In this document: one piece after another, positions 37,771 through 46,767 of the stretch
Position numbering within the stretch: position 1 is the stretch's first letter
Layout of the letters: every line of letters starts with the position of its first letter
Assembly: GCF_002006345.1 (NCBI RefSeq)
Contig: NZ_LZZM01000022.1
Location: forward strand, 45,022 to 109,021
Length of the DNA stretch: 64,000 nt
Reading direction: 5' to 3'
Origin: Clostridium puniceum
GTDB taxonomy: Bacteria > Bacillota > Clostridia > Clostridiales > Clostridiaceae
Position numbers and translations under genes: made by a program
Notes under the pieces: generated by a model
What the model saw: only the letters and a program-made list of their open reading frames with translations
What the model was told of the DNA's origin: nothing
Database searches by the model: none

Positions 37771-37815
37771 TGAAAAAAAGATCTCAAGATGACCTTGGTC
37801 ATTTTGAGATCTTTT
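37771..37815 (-). terminator. Terminator of the 936-aa lyase gene
   Basis: 18-bp stem AAAGATCTCAAGATGACC (37778-37795)/GGTCATTTTGAGATCTTT (37798-37815) with one G-U pair and a 2-base loop. The minus-strand tail is CTTTTTTTCA. Confidence 0.9.
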
Positions 37816-37844
37816 ATAATAATATTTATTAACTAAAAGCAAAG

Positions 37845-40655
37845 TTACTCTGCTACTTCATAACGCTCACCAAAAATCTTAAATTCACTCGGTTCATATA
37901 AATTGAAGTTAATATTTGGATCAATACTTCGTTGTGGATCAACCATTTCCATTTTAAAGTAACGGAATTGAGTATTTTTATACTCTTCCTTGACATTAAG
38001 TCTTTGCTTTTCTTCACTATATTTTGTTGTCCCATCTGTTAATCTAATCCAAGTAGTTCCATCATTAGATCCAAATATAGCAGTACCTGCTGAAAATTCT
38101 CCAAATCCCATTCTTGACTGAATGTCAAATGCAGTTGCTGAAACTCTAAAATTTGCTCCAAAATCAAAGGTATAATATAAATCAGAACCTATTGGAACTA
38201 CTGGATAACTATTAGGATTATCATCTACAAGAGTAGGTAAATAACTGCCTGTAGATGATGTAACAATCTCTGGATAATTAATGCTTCCATCTTTTAATAA
38301 TGGAGTTAATAATTTAAGCTTATCAACCGCATTCTTTAACTTCGATAATGAACTATAAAATTCATCATCAGTGCTATTATTGTCTACTAACTTGATTGTT
38401 TCTTCGTACACTTTTTTATATTCATAAAGAGTTGACGACTCATAACTTTCATTCCTATTATACGGCTCAATTACTAAATCTACTGCTGATTTTCTATCAT
38501 TTGAAACTTCAACTTTTACGTTTTTAGTTGTAACTGTAGTCCCATCAGATGCTGAAACTATAAACGAATATGTTCCTGCTTCTGTTGGAATCCAAGAAAA
38601 TTCTCCAGTATTCTTATTTAAATTGGCAAATTTGGGTTTATTATCAATCTGATAAGTAACTGCCGCATTTGTACTTGAAACAGATGCTGAAAAATCAAGA
38701 GTTATAGAAGCAGCTGATCCAACATATGTGAATAAATTCAAATCTGAATTTCCAGCTTTAAATGTTGGAACAGTTAAATGCTTGCTCGCTTGTACATCAA
38801 GGCAATCTATATCAACAGTAGTACCTGCTCCTACTATATTAAAGTATAATAAACTGTAGTCCTTATCTAACTGACTGAAAGAAACCTTATCTGTTCCCAT
38901 ATCATAAGTAATATATTTCCATTCATCATTAGTATCTGGTAATGTTAGCGTAGTATATGGTGTCGAATTAATTTCCTTACTCATTTCTAATTTAGCTGTA
39001 CCATTTGTTCTAAATTTCAAGCCAACTATACAAGGTTTTGTACGATCCGGATAAGACAAACTTAAAGGTACAATTTTGCTTCCTTTTTCTGTCGCCTTTA
39101 CTTCTACATAAGAAATATCCCCTTCTTTCTTTGTAGTAGAATTATTATCAAAGGCAGCATATCGTTCATCAATTTGTATTAATGCTGAATTTGGCTGTTC
39201 CTTAGGAAGATACTTTGTTCCTTCGGCCTCTGCCGCCTTTGGAATATAGAGCCAGAAATCTCCTCCACCATCTACATTATCCCAAGCACTTATAGCTTTT
39301 CCTTGATAGTAATAATTTGTAGGTAGTCTCTTGGAAAATGCTTCTGCAAAGTATGGCGCTTCTTTTTCCATATCAATTCCTAATGTATATTTATAGTAAT
39401 AGTAGGTATCCCAAAAATTAGCTGTATTCATTCTGCCTCTGTAAGAGTCTGAAAATATTCTATAAATAACTGTTGGATTTCCATTTATATCCGTATGCGC
39501 TGCTAATGGTGTCCATAGGGTATCATATCCCAACATATATTGCCAGAAATAGTTGGCTGCCTTTAAAATTCTATTGTCCAACAATTCATATGATGTCACA
39601 GCATCAGCTTTTGTAGAGGCAGTTCCATCAACTGGATCTACTTTAGTACCTTGAGCAAGTAACAAACGTGATATAATTGCTGTATTAGTTAAATCACCAC
39701 TACCATGGGCTTGATCTCTTCCCATTTCTGCATGCTGAACTCTTGGTTCCTCTAATTTTTCTCCAGTAACTATATCTGTATCTACTAATCTGAATAGTTG
39801 CTTAATAGAACCATTTTGACCTTGATCTTTAGCCGTCTTATTAATAGTAAACCACTCAACACCCTCATTATACCTTTCTCTATTATCAGTAAATATATAA
39901 CCTGCCATAGCTCCTAAAAGTGGATAAAGATGCTGATTCATAAAATGATTATTATCATGTTGCAGCGTGTCAATAACTGGATTTATAAGGTTATTTGTAA
40001 AATCAGTAGTATCTTTATCTGTCCACTTTAAGCTCTCTGTCTTACAACTTGTATATCTTAAAATCTCTGCTGCAGTTACCATACGATTAAGAGGAATTCC
40101 TGAATGAATGCATGCATCTGTATAATATTTATATTTTGTTGGATCCATTTGAGACCAAATACGAATAATATGCAGTGCATTTTTTCTATAAACTTCATCA
40201 CCAGTTATATAGTATAAAATTGCCTGTGTATATGAGTTTAAAGCATCTGTTATAAATTTTGATTGCACCTGCTTACTATCAAAAGTAGTAATTTCTGGTT
40301 TTGTTGGATCTTTACTGTTCTCATTATTAGACTTAATTTCTTTTGATGCAGCTGGAGATAGTATCATTTCTTTATAATAGCTATACCAAGGTTCTTTTTG
40401 TGTCAATACTTCCGTTCTCATATTTTCAAGAATATCTTTAGTAAGTCCAATACCCGGATGTTTAAATCCACTTGCATCTACTGATTCGCTAATAATTGGT
40501 TTATAATCTGTAATTAATAGTGTAGGTTCTTTTATACTTGCTTTAATTTCCATAGGCACTCCCATAACAACAATACTAAAACAGATAACTCCTGCAAGAA
40601 TACGTTTAAATTCACTTCTAAAATTAAACTTATTTATAATTATCATTTTCTCCAC
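37845..40655 (-). CDS. Secreted polysaccharide lyase, alginate-lyase fold, with Ig and F5/8 type C domains
   Basis: 936 aa. The signal peptide spans residues 1 to about 38 (FKRILAGVICFSIVVMGVPM). The lyase domain begins HPGIGLTKDILENMRTEV (about 66) and includes NHFMNQHLYPLLGAMAGYIF and MGRDQAHGSGDLTNTAII, as in PF05426-type alpha/alpha-toroid lyases. A carbohydrate-binding-like region (about 490-625) follows, then an Ig-like/He_PIG domain (about 632-718, GEFSWIPTEAGTYSF), a short helical FIVAR-like segment and a C-terminal discoidin domain (about 793-930). Unlike the lyase at 22205 it has no wall-binding repeats and is probably released. PL38 (glucuronan) is one possible home. It is preceded by sigma-54 promoter E. 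Confidence 0.87.
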   Translation of the reverse strand: MEKMIIINKFNFRSEFKRILAGVICFSIVVMGVPMEIKASIKEPTLLITDYKPIISESVDASGFKHPGIGLTKDILENMRTEVLTQKEPWYSYYKEMILSPAASKEIKSNNENSKDPTKPEITTFDSKQVQSKFITDALNSYTQAILYYITGDEVYRKNALHIIRIWSQMDPTKYKYYTDACIHSGIPLNRMVTAAEILRYTSCKTESLKWTDKDTTDFTNNLINPVIDTLQHDNNHFMNQHLYPLLGAMAGYIFTDNRERYNEGVEWFTINKTAKDQGQNGSIKQLFRLVDTDIVTGEKLEEPRVQHAEMGRDQAHGSGDLTNTAIISRLLLAQGTKVDPVDGTASTKADAVTSYELLDNRILKAANYFWQYMLGYDTLWTPLAAHTDINGNPTVIYRIFSDSYRGRMNTANFWDTYYYYKYTLGIDMEKEAPYFAEAFSKRLPTNYYYQGKAISAWDNVDGGGDFWLYIPKAAEAEGTKYLPKEQPNSALIQIDERYAAFDNNSTTKKEGDISYVEVKATEKGSKIVPLSLSYPDRTKPCIVGLKFRTNGTAKLEMSKEINSTPYTTLTLPDTNDEWKYITYDMGTDKVSFSQLDKDYSLLYFNIVGAGTTVDIDCLDVQASKHLTVPTFKAGNSDLNLFTYVGSAASITLDFSASVSSTNAAVTYQIDNKPKFANLNKNTGEFSWIPTEAGTYSFIVSASDGTTVTTKNVKVEVSNDRKSAVDLVIEPYNRNESYESSTLYEYKKVYEETIKLVDNNSTDDEFYSSLSKLKNAVDKLKLLTPLLKDGSINYPEIVTSSTGSYLPTLVDDNPNSYPVVPIGSDLYYTFDFGANFRVSATAFDIQSRMGFGEFSAGTAIFGSNDGTTWIRLTDGTTKYSEEKQRLNVKEEYKNTQFRYFKMEMVDPQRSIDPNINFNLYEPSEFKIFGERYEVAE

Positions 40656-40826
40656 TCCAATTTGCTCAAAATATATTTCTCTCCAAACACTTTAGACAAA
40701 CATTACAATCACTTTTTTCAGAATAACTATTTACAATATCACCTTCTTTGTCCATCTTATATTTTAAAATATAAATTTAAATCATAATTATTTAAGTCAT
40801 AATACCTTCCGTCACTATATTGATAT

Positions 40827-40857
40827 AGCAATTGTCATGCCAATTCTTTCTGACACT
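40827..40857 (-). promoter_or_regulatory. Sigma-54 promoter E with AGTGTC box, before the 936-aa lyase
   Basis: The minus strand reads TTGGCATGACAATTGC, with 10 bases between GG and GC. AGTGTC (40857-40852) lies 9 bases before TGGC. The leader is about 160 bases. The rest of the gap 40656-41118 is AT-rich apart from the distal boxes and a terminator. Confidence 0.9.
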
Positions 40858-40994
40858 ATAACAACATCTCTAATTATGGTAAAAACCTACATTTCAATAC
40901 CCTTATATATACTTCAATTACTTTTCTATACATTTATTATTTTTATATTAAAAAACTCATTATATACTATTAATTCTTTTAAATAACTGCCTTC

Positions 40995-41012
40995 GACACT
41001 ACTATAGACACT
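40995..41012 (-). promoter_or_regulatory. Tandem distal GTGTC boxes (candidate upstream activating site of promoter E)
   Basis: The minus strand reads AGTGTCTATAGTAGTGTC (41012-40995), two boxes starting 12 bases apart. They lie about 155-170 bp upstream of the -24 element, the usual distance for an activator of sigma-54. Similar boxes precede promoters C and F. Confidence 0.6.
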
Positions 41013-41040
41013 CCTTTTAGATTTTGGATATTTTCAAACT

Positions 41041-41092
41041 AAAAAAACTAGAATAAGAATAACATATTTTTATAATTTATCTACATTCTAGT
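41041..41092 (-). terminator. Terminator of the second PTS operon
   Basis: The arms ACTAGAAT (41047-41054) and ATTCTAGT (41085-41092) are followed on the minus strand by seven T's. It lies beyond the chemoreceptor relic at the end of the long operon that starts at 50587. Confidence 0.7.
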
Positions 41093-41118
41093 CCTGGTAA
41101 TATTTTTAAAGTTCTTAT

Positions 41119-41480
41119 TTAATTAAATTTATATACATTTATAACCTTTTTAAGTTCTTCTGCAAGTGCGATTTGCTCTTAAATTGCATTAACAATAGTA
41201 TTTACTTGATTTGTGACTTCTTCTACATTTATTTGTATATCTTGCGACTTACTTAAAATCTCATCTGCATTTGAACTTCCAATGTTAATTCCATCAGTTA
41301 TTTGGGTAATAACATTTTCAATAATTTTACTTGTATTTTTTATTTCTTTTAACAAGTTGATAATTAACTCAGAATCTTTTCCATAGTTTGTTGCAGTTTC
41401 AATTAATAGTTCATAATCTTTATTAACATTCTTCTCTATAAAAGATAAAGAAATTAATCTGCTTTCATTAGACCATGTAC
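41119..41480 (-). pseudogene. Decayed C-terminus of a methyl-accepting chemotaxis protein
   Basis: The minus strand reads EKNVNKDYELLIETATNYGK, ITDGINIGSSNADEILSKSQ, and VEEVTNQVNTIVNAI, then an in-frame TAA and EQIALAEELKKVINVYKFN to the stop at 41119. The helical heptad pattern and SQEQ-like ending suit an MCP tail. No start and no intact signalling tip remain. It sits directly downstream of PTS operon 2, just as a similar relic sits downstream of PTS operon 1. Confidence 0.7.
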
Positions 41481-41503
41481 TTTTAATCTAGTGATTACAT
41501 TAT

Positions 41504-42250
41504 TTAATTGCATAACCATTTTTTCAAAGTAACTGCATCTTTTAGAAATGCTTCATCAGAATCATCTTTTACAAATTCTAAAATAAAACTTTGAATATTT
41601 AAGTCTGCTTTTAATTCAGAAATATAGAGTGGCCATTCTTTTCCTTCTAATAAAGGGAATCTCTCTTTCATATAATTCCATTTAAATACATGAATATTAC
41701 CAATATATGGTTTTAGTAATCTAATTGATTTGCAGTTTTCTTCAACTGAAAGTTCAAGACTAGGTTGCCAATATGTTCTTAAGTTTTCACAATCAGTTAA
41801 TTGCAATAAATGTAATGTACTTTCAGTTGTATGAGTCAAGGTTTTTCGGTGCTTTTCCAAACTAATAAAAACTCCCTCTTCATAAGCTATTTTACATATT
41901 ACTTTGAGTTCCTGAGACGCTTTTATAAACTCCTCACTTGATACCTTATTTATATCTACTTTTCCTGCCCATATTCTTATACAATCAGTTCCCATCACAT
42001 TGGCTGTTTTTAATATTTTTTTAAAATCATTCACATCATCTTGCAGCAGTGTATGATATGACCCATAAGATAATACCTTAAGTCCTGCCTCTCTAGTTTT
42101 TTTAGCAATTTCTTTTGCTTTTAAAAGTTCACCTAAGGGCACATGTACATCTCCTCCCCATTCAATTCCTTCAAGCCCAGCTTCAGTTGTAATTTTAATA
42201 ACTTCGTCAACACTCTTTTTTCTAAAGGTTACTGATGTCATACCATTCAT
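41504..42250 (-). CDS. Sugar phosphate isomerase/epimerase-like TIM-barrel protein
   Basis: 248 aa xylose-isomerase-like TIM barrel (AP_endonuc_2 superfamily). Visible features are VIKITTEAGLEGIEWGGDVH, metal-site candidates such as VFISLEKHRKTLTHT (Glu-His) and IGNIHVFKWNY. Its ATG overlaps the stop of the preceding gene (ATGA), so translation is probably coupled. It is the last intact gene of the second PTS operon. The substrate is unknown. Relatives epimerise or isomerise keto-sugars and uronate-derived intermediates. Confidence 0.8.
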   Translation of the reverse strand: MNGMTSVTFRKKSVDEVIKITTEAGLEGIEWGGDVHVPLGELLKAKEIAKKTREAGLKVLSYGSYHTLLQDDVNDFKKILKTANVMGTDCIRIWAGKVDINKVSSEEFIKASQELKVICKIAYEEGVFISLEKHRKTLTHTTESTLHLLQLTDCENLRTYWQPSLELSVEENCKSIRLLKPYIGNIHVFKWNYMKERFPLLEGKEWPLYISELKADLNIQSFILEFVKDDSDEAFLKDAVTLKKWLCN

Positions 42251-43041
42251 AAATTTGCTTCCACTCCATATACTTCTATCTGACTTAAGGCCGGAAATTC
42301 AGAAGGTTCATCTGACATAATCAAATTAGATAATTTTATCCATTCTACATTTCTCGAAGTAATTTCAAAACATTGCCCCTTTCCTGTTTTTTGTAGATTA
42401 ATATGTTCTACACTTCCATCAGAAAAAGTTAACTCGGCTTCTTTCCACCAATTATCATGTGGGAAGTCTGCACGTAAATATAACACTACGCTATCTACAT
42501 TTACATTTCTTCCAAAATCTATTTTCAGCCATGCATCCTTATGCTTGTTAATTCCCCAAGAGGAATGCGGCCAACTTCCATGATTTGATGTTTCAAATAC
42601 TCCATCAATTGTATTTCTTGCAAAAAATACGGGATCTTCTGTTATTACATTTGTTGAAGCATGCGGAAATATACTCTTATTCTCTTTTGTATCAAAAGTA
42701 TTTCTAGCTAAATTCTTATATGCTTTGATTTCATAGTCTCTGGCTATTCTTGCAAAGAACCAATGACGTTCTTCCGTAAATGCTTTTAAGCCATAAGGCT
42801 TACGTTCCTTATCAAAAGGAATTTTAAATTCTGCCTGATGGCCTTTTAAGTAAATGAAGCTCGATTCAAAACTATCTTCTAATCTTAAAACAACAAAAAT
42901 ATCTTTTTTATTGCTTGTTAAAATAATTTTATCTCCTGGATTGTATAATCCACGATATGTTAAAGTAACTTCATCTTCTGCTGTGTTTCTTAATAATACT
43001 TCTCCATCTTTATTTACAATTTCTAAATTAAATTCAACCAT
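42247..43041 (-). CDS. Carbohydrate-binding protein with C-terminal F5/8 type C (discoidin-like) domain
   Basis: 264 aa from the ATG at 43041 (MVEFNLEIVNKDGE), preceded by AGAGGAGAG and one base after the previous stop. A longer frame to 43107 overlaps that gene. The N-terminal beta-rich part is about 90 residues. The C-terminal half has ARNTIDGVFETSNHGSWPHS and WLKIDFGRNVNVDSVVLYLR, typical of a galactose-binding jelly roll. There is no signal peptide, which is odd for a binding module. It may be a cytoplasmic partner of the neighbouring nucleoside-hydrolase-like enzyme. No catalytic function can be assigned. Confidence 0.75.
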   Translation of the reverse strand: MVEFNLEIVNKDGEVLLRNTAEDEVTLTYRGLYNPGDKIILTSNKKDIFVVLRLEDSFESSFIYLKGHQAEFKIPFDKERKPYGLKAFTEERHWFFARIARDYEIKAYKNLARNTFDTKENKSIFPHASTNVITEDPVFFARNTIDGVFETSNHGSWPHSSWGINKHKDAWLKIDFGRNVNVDSVVLYLRADFPHDNWWKEAELTFSDGSVEHINLQKTGKGQCFEITSRNVEWIKLSNLIMSDEPSEFPALSQIEVYGVEANL

Positions 43042-43042
43042 A

Positions 43043-43933
43043 CTAAATCTCTCCTCTTGCGAACAATTCCAGTTTTGCAAACATATCTTCCAAAATAAAA
43101 CGTACATTTAAAGTATGATATACTCTTATATCTCTATTTTTACCAGTATAAGTGTATTTAAAATCTTCAGTTACATAAGGAGCTTCAATAATGTCATAGT
43201 ATCCTTTTTGTTCTTCTAACAATACGCCTACTGCTGGTGAATCCCCAAGTATCCATGCTTCTGTATTAATCCATGGCTTAATGTGAATATTCTCATTAAT
43301 AAACTCTATCATCTGTTGTATTAGATAATTACCTAATTCTCCTTGAGTTTTTACTTTAATCATTAGCTCGGCCATACTAGCTACCATTGTTTTATAAGCA
43401 TTACTTGGAATCTGCCACATGTTTGCAGTAGAGTTAAAGACAATGTTTGCTGCTAAAATATCATTTCCTAGATTAAATTCTGGACTTCCTTCTGGATAAC
43501 GCCCACCTCCAATCCAGACAATATTCACTTTATCTTGAATTTCAGGATACTCTTGCAGCGCACAGGCCATATCAGTAATAGCTCCTAAAAAGATAATGTA
43601 TAAAGGATGAGAATCATCTTTTAACGCTTCTTCTACAATCAACCTAGCGCCTTCAGAATACTCATATTCAGTTTCAGACTTCATTTTTTTGACTGAACCT
43701 TTCACAACTGGAAATTTTCCTTCTTGTTTTGTTAATTTAACTATCAATTTACATTCTTCGTAGCTTTTTATCATTGAATTTTCTCTACCAAAATGTGCTC
43801 CAATAATTCCTTTTACAATAAATTTTTCCGACAGTAATGCCTGTACTATAGCAAATTGATCATCTGCTTCATTTTTAGCATCACTATTAATAATTAGTCT
43901 TATTTTTCGATTATCTGGTACATTAATTTTCAT
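43043..43933 (-). CDS. Nucleoside hydrolase-like (IUNH superfamily) protein
   Basis: 296 aa. The N-terminal loop RLIINSDAKNEADDQFAIVQ matches the calcium-binding DxDxxxDD region of nucleoside hydrolases, with Asn before Asp in place of the usual first Asp. The central landmark is IIFLGAITDMACALQ and the later one VNIVWIGGGRYPEG. Family knowledge: such enzymes cleave N-ribosides, but many clostridial members sit in glycan loci and may act on other furanosides. In an operon rich in arabinofuranosidases that is a reasonable possibility here (inference). Confidence 0.8.
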   Translation of the reverse strand: MKINVPDNRKIRLIINSDAKNEADDQFAIVQALLSEKFIVKGIIGAHFGRENSMIKSYEECKLIVKLTKQEGKFPVVKGSVKKMKSETEYEYSEGARLIVEEALKDDSHPLYIIFLGAITDMACALQEYPEIQDKVNIVWIGGGRYPEGSPEFNLGNDILAANIVFNSTANMWQIPSNAYKTMVASMAELMIKVKTQGELGNYLIQQMIEFINENIHIKPWINTEAWILGDSPAVGVLLEEQKGYYDIIEAPYVTEDFKYTYTGKNRDIRVYHTLNVRFILEDMFAKLELFARGEI

Positions 43934-44006
43934 GTTCTTTCCCTCTCGATATACATATATATCTTAGAATTACTTTATATTTTAATTACTAATGTATTTA
44001 GTTGAT

Positions 44007-44213
44007 TCATTCTTTCATGATACTTTTAGACTTGTTCACAGAATTCTTGATGAAGTTAACTATAACATCATCTAGTTCTTTACTTAGATCTACTAAATCT
44101 TTATATTCTTCTTTACTACTATCCCTTAAAATTTTAACAGCTTCCATATTAAGCTTATCTCTTAAATTTTCTAATTTTTCTTCAAGCGTAAATATCTCTT
44201 TTGCTTTATCCAA
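44007..44213 (-). CDS. Spo0E-like aspartyl-phosphate phosphatase
   Basis: 68 aa if translation starts at the TTG at 44213, which has a perfect AAGGAGG 6 bases upstream. An ATG at 44240 has none and would place that site inside the gene. The protein is two helices with the Spo0E signature: LEEKLENLRDKLN in helix 1 and LVDLSKELDDVIVNF in helix 2 (S-x-x-LD core). Family members dephosphorylate Spo0A~P and hold back sporulation. Its place inside a sugar-uptake operon would let active growth on this polysaccharide delay sporulation (inference). Confidence 0.7.
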   Translation of the reverse strand: MDKAKEIFTLEEKLENLRDKLNMEAVKILRDSSKEEYKDLVDLSKELDDVIVNFIKNSVNKSKSIMKE

Positions 44214-44254
44214 AATATCCCTCCTTAAAATATTATTCATGATACTTAATATAT

Positions 44255-45835
44255 TTATTCTTTTATTTGCTTAAACCAATTAAACATAGCTGAAGTATCC
44301 TTATTAAATGCATCAATAGCTGTAATCCCGCAAACTGCACCTGTATATGCCCAGCCAGCTGCATACTCATCACTTAAAATTGAAGCATCTAAAACTGGCT
44401 CAATAGCTTTATATTCCTTATCATCACAAGCATAATAAAACTGTAAATTTTCCTGTTCAACTTTAGCCTTCAGATAAATATTTTTTATACTGTTCTCAAC
44501 GTATATATAATTCCCCTTCAACGGTTCATTAAATGAAAGGTTATCATTAGTTAAAATATTAATTATTCTTTTCTTTGCCTTCTCATCATATCCAACATAT
44601 AAGAAATGCCAGACTTTTGTATTATAATAACAAGTTAATCCTGCCATTTGTGAATAGTGATATGGGTTAAACTGCACACAAGTTTCTGAAGACAATTTAA
44701 AACTCTCCCACTTTCTAGCAATTAAAGATTGGTCATGTAAAGAAGTTAATGAATCGCCACCTTTAATAATTAGTCCATTATTAGTTAGTTTAACTTTTCT
44801 GTCAAAAGGTGTTCGAAGAGACATCCATCCTTCTTTAACCATATCCATGTCAATATTAAAGTTTGTTTCATATACCGTTGATTTCTCTTGTTTTTCCTTA
44901 GCACACTTTGGTGCTTCTACCTCCAATGCTGGAGTATTATTTCCTTGAATCATACGTGGCCATCCATCAATCCACTCTAACTTTTGTAGTGCAGTTTCAC
45001 GTCCTAATACACATACATCTTTATTATTTAAATAACGTGCACACAAATGTGTCATGTACCATTCACCATCATCTGTTTCTACAAAATTTCCATGTCCTGA
45101 TTTCTTCAATATAGTATCTTTCACCCATGCTGTGATTAATGGGTGATATGGTGAGACTTCATATGGCCCCCAAATACTTTTAGCTCTTGCAACACAAATA
45201 GAATGGTGTCTTCCAGTTCCTCCTTCTGCTGCAATAATGTAATAATAGTCATCTTTTTTTATAATATGAGGTCCTTCTGAGCCACCTGTCCCACTGCCTG
45301 GAAATACTATCTTTGACTCTCCAACCATTCCTTTTTCGAAATCAAATTCTTGAAGTATTAATCCATTAAATTTATTATGTCCTTCTAATGGACGTGGATC
45401 CCATTGTGGATTTATAACATAATGTTTTCCATCTTCATGATACATAGATGGATCAAATCCAGATCCATTAATAAATACTGGTTTACTCCAAGGACCCTCA
45501 ATGCTTTTTGATGTTATTACATAGTTATAAACATCTTTAAAATATCCATCTATTTGTTTAGCAATTGTATAAACTAAATAGAAATTATCTTCATAGAAAG
45601 ATAAAGCTGGTGCCCAAATCCCAGCAGAGTCTTGAATTCCTTTTAAATCTAAATATTCAATATTATTTAATGGAACACATTTAAGCTCCCAGTTTACTAA
45701 ATCAGAAGACTCATAAATTTGTACTCCTGGAAACCATTCAAAAGTAGAAGTAGCAATATAATATTTACCATTTCCTTTACAAATACATGGATCAGGGTTA
45801 AAACCTTTTAAAATTGGATTTTCTATTTTAATCAT
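44255..45835 (-). CDS. GH43 family glycosidase (beta-xylosidase/alpha-L-arabinofuranosidase type)
   Basis: 526 aa from the ATG at 45835 (MIKIENPILKGFNPDPCIC), with TAGGAGGA upstream. A frame to 45883 runs into a terminator. The five-bladed propeller's catalytic residues are visible: base Asp in FNPDPCI, pKa-modulating Asp in GSGFDPSMYHEDG and acid Glu in GTGGSEGPHIIKKD. A C-terminal beta-sandwich (about 330-520), as in GH43 subfamilies with XynB-like architecture, follows. It is cytoplasmic, in the second PTS operon, and probably trims xylose or arabinose from imported oligosaccharides. Confidence 0.93.
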   Translation of the reverse strand: MIKIENPILKGFNPDPCICKGNGKYYIATSTFEWFPGVQIYESSDLVNWELKCVPLNNIEYLDLKGIQDSAGIWAPALSFYEDNFYLVYTIAKQIDGYFKDVYNYVITSKSIEGPWSKPVFINGSGFDPSMYHEDGKHYVINPQWDPRPLEGHNKFNGLILQEFDFEKGMVGESKIVFPGSGTGGSEGPHIIKKDDYYYIIAAEGGTGRHHSICVARAKSIWGPYEVSPYHPLITAWVKDTILKKSGHGNFVETDDGEWYMTHLCARYLNNKDVCVLGRETALQKLEWIDGWPRMIQGNNTPALEVEAPKCAKEKQEKSTVYETNFNIDMDMVKEGWMSLRTPFDRKVKLTNNGLIIKGGDSLTSLHDQSLIARKWESFKLSSETCVQFNPYHYSQMAGLTCYYNTKVWHFLYVGYDEKAKKRIINILTNDNLSFNEPLKGNYIYVENSIKNIYLKAKVEQENLQFYYACDDKEYKAIEPVLDASILSDEYAAGWAYTGAVCGITAIDAFNKDTSAMFNWFKQIKE

Positions 45836-45858
45836 AAAATTATTCCTCCTAAAAATAT

Positions 45859-45897
45859 AAAGGAAGAAAGATGTTTTAACCATCCATCTTCCTTTTT
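45859..45897 (-). terminator. Intra-operon hairpin between HAD and GH43 genes (attenuator)
   Basis: AAAGGAAGAAAGATG pairs with CATCTTCCTTT with a small bulge. On the minus strand the tail TATATTTTTAGGAGG runs straight into the GH43 ribosome site. It probably lowers transcription into the distal genes or protects the upstream mRNA. Confidence 0.65.
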
Positions 45898-45950
45898 TTA
45901 TTTAATCCCAACTAAAAAATAACAGATAAACATACTTTTTTGCTTGTGTT

Positions 45951-46766
45951 TTATCTTAATACATAATCGTAAATAACCTTAGCAACACCACATTCATCAT
46001 TTGACAAAGTCACAGTATCACATATTTCTAATAATTCTTCACAGGAATTAGCCATTGCAACGCCTAGACCAGCTGTTTTAATCATATCAATATCATTTTC
46101 ATTATCCCCAATGCAGATAACTTCTGATAAGTCTATGCTTAAATACTTTGCTAAATCTCTTACGCCCTTTGCTTTGTTAATGCCTTTTATATTTACATCA
46201 ATATAGTGAGTGTCTGACTTTGCCACATCAAAAAGTTTTATACCTTCTAATTCTTTTCTGACTTTTTGGTAGGTATTATCATCTTCTTCTCTTATACTTA
46301 CTTTTAGCAATATACCACTATGTTTTTTTAGTTCATTTTCTAATTCACCATTATTACAAACAACTACTTTTCTTTGTTTAACTACAGATTTTTCAATAGC
46401 TTTAAGCCATCCGCCCTCTGGTTCTTTATTAGTTACATTGAATGTAGGCGTTGCAAAAAAAGATCTTACATCATACTTTTCAACAATTTTACGAATAATC
46501 TCTACTTGACTATCATTAAATGCATATCTTGAGATTTCATTATTCCCATCAACTATATAAGAACCATTTAAACAAATTCCATAACCTTCTATTCCCAAAT
46601 CGCGTAATATTTCTTGTACAGATGCTGGTGCTCTTCCTGAGGCAATGGCTATTTTTAATCCTGCTTTCCAAGCCTCTTGAATCGCCTTTATATTTTCTCT
46701 TGGTAAATCCTTGTTCGAATTTACTAAAGTTCCGTCAACATCAATACAAATTAATTTATACTTCAT
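45951..46766 (-). CDS. HAD-superfamily (Cof-type) sugar phosphatase
   Basis: 271 aa, the normal length. Motif I is CIDVDGTLVNSNKDLP, motif II includes AIASGRAPASVQEIL, and motif IV is VICIGDNENDIDMIKTAGLG. It is one base from the end of GH88 in the operon. Since the PTS delivers phosphorylated oligosaccharides, a phosphatase here may remove the phosphate from the leftover sugar after GH88 acts (inference). Cof-type enzymes have broad specificity. Confidence 0.9.
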   Translation of the reverse strand: MKYKLICIDVDGTLVNSNKDLPRENIKAIQEAWKAGLKIAIASGRAPASVQEILRDLGIEGYGICLNGSYIVDGNNEISRYAFNDSQVEIIRKIVEKYDVRSFFATPTFNVTNKEPEGGWLKAIEKSVVKQRKVVVCNNGELENELKKHSGILLKVSIREEDDNTYQKVRKELEGIKLFDVAKSDTHYIDVNIKGINKAKGVRDLAKYLSIDLSEVICIGDNENDIDMIKTAGLGVAMANSCEELLEICDTVTLSNDECGVAKVIYDYVLR

Positions 46767-46767
46767 G

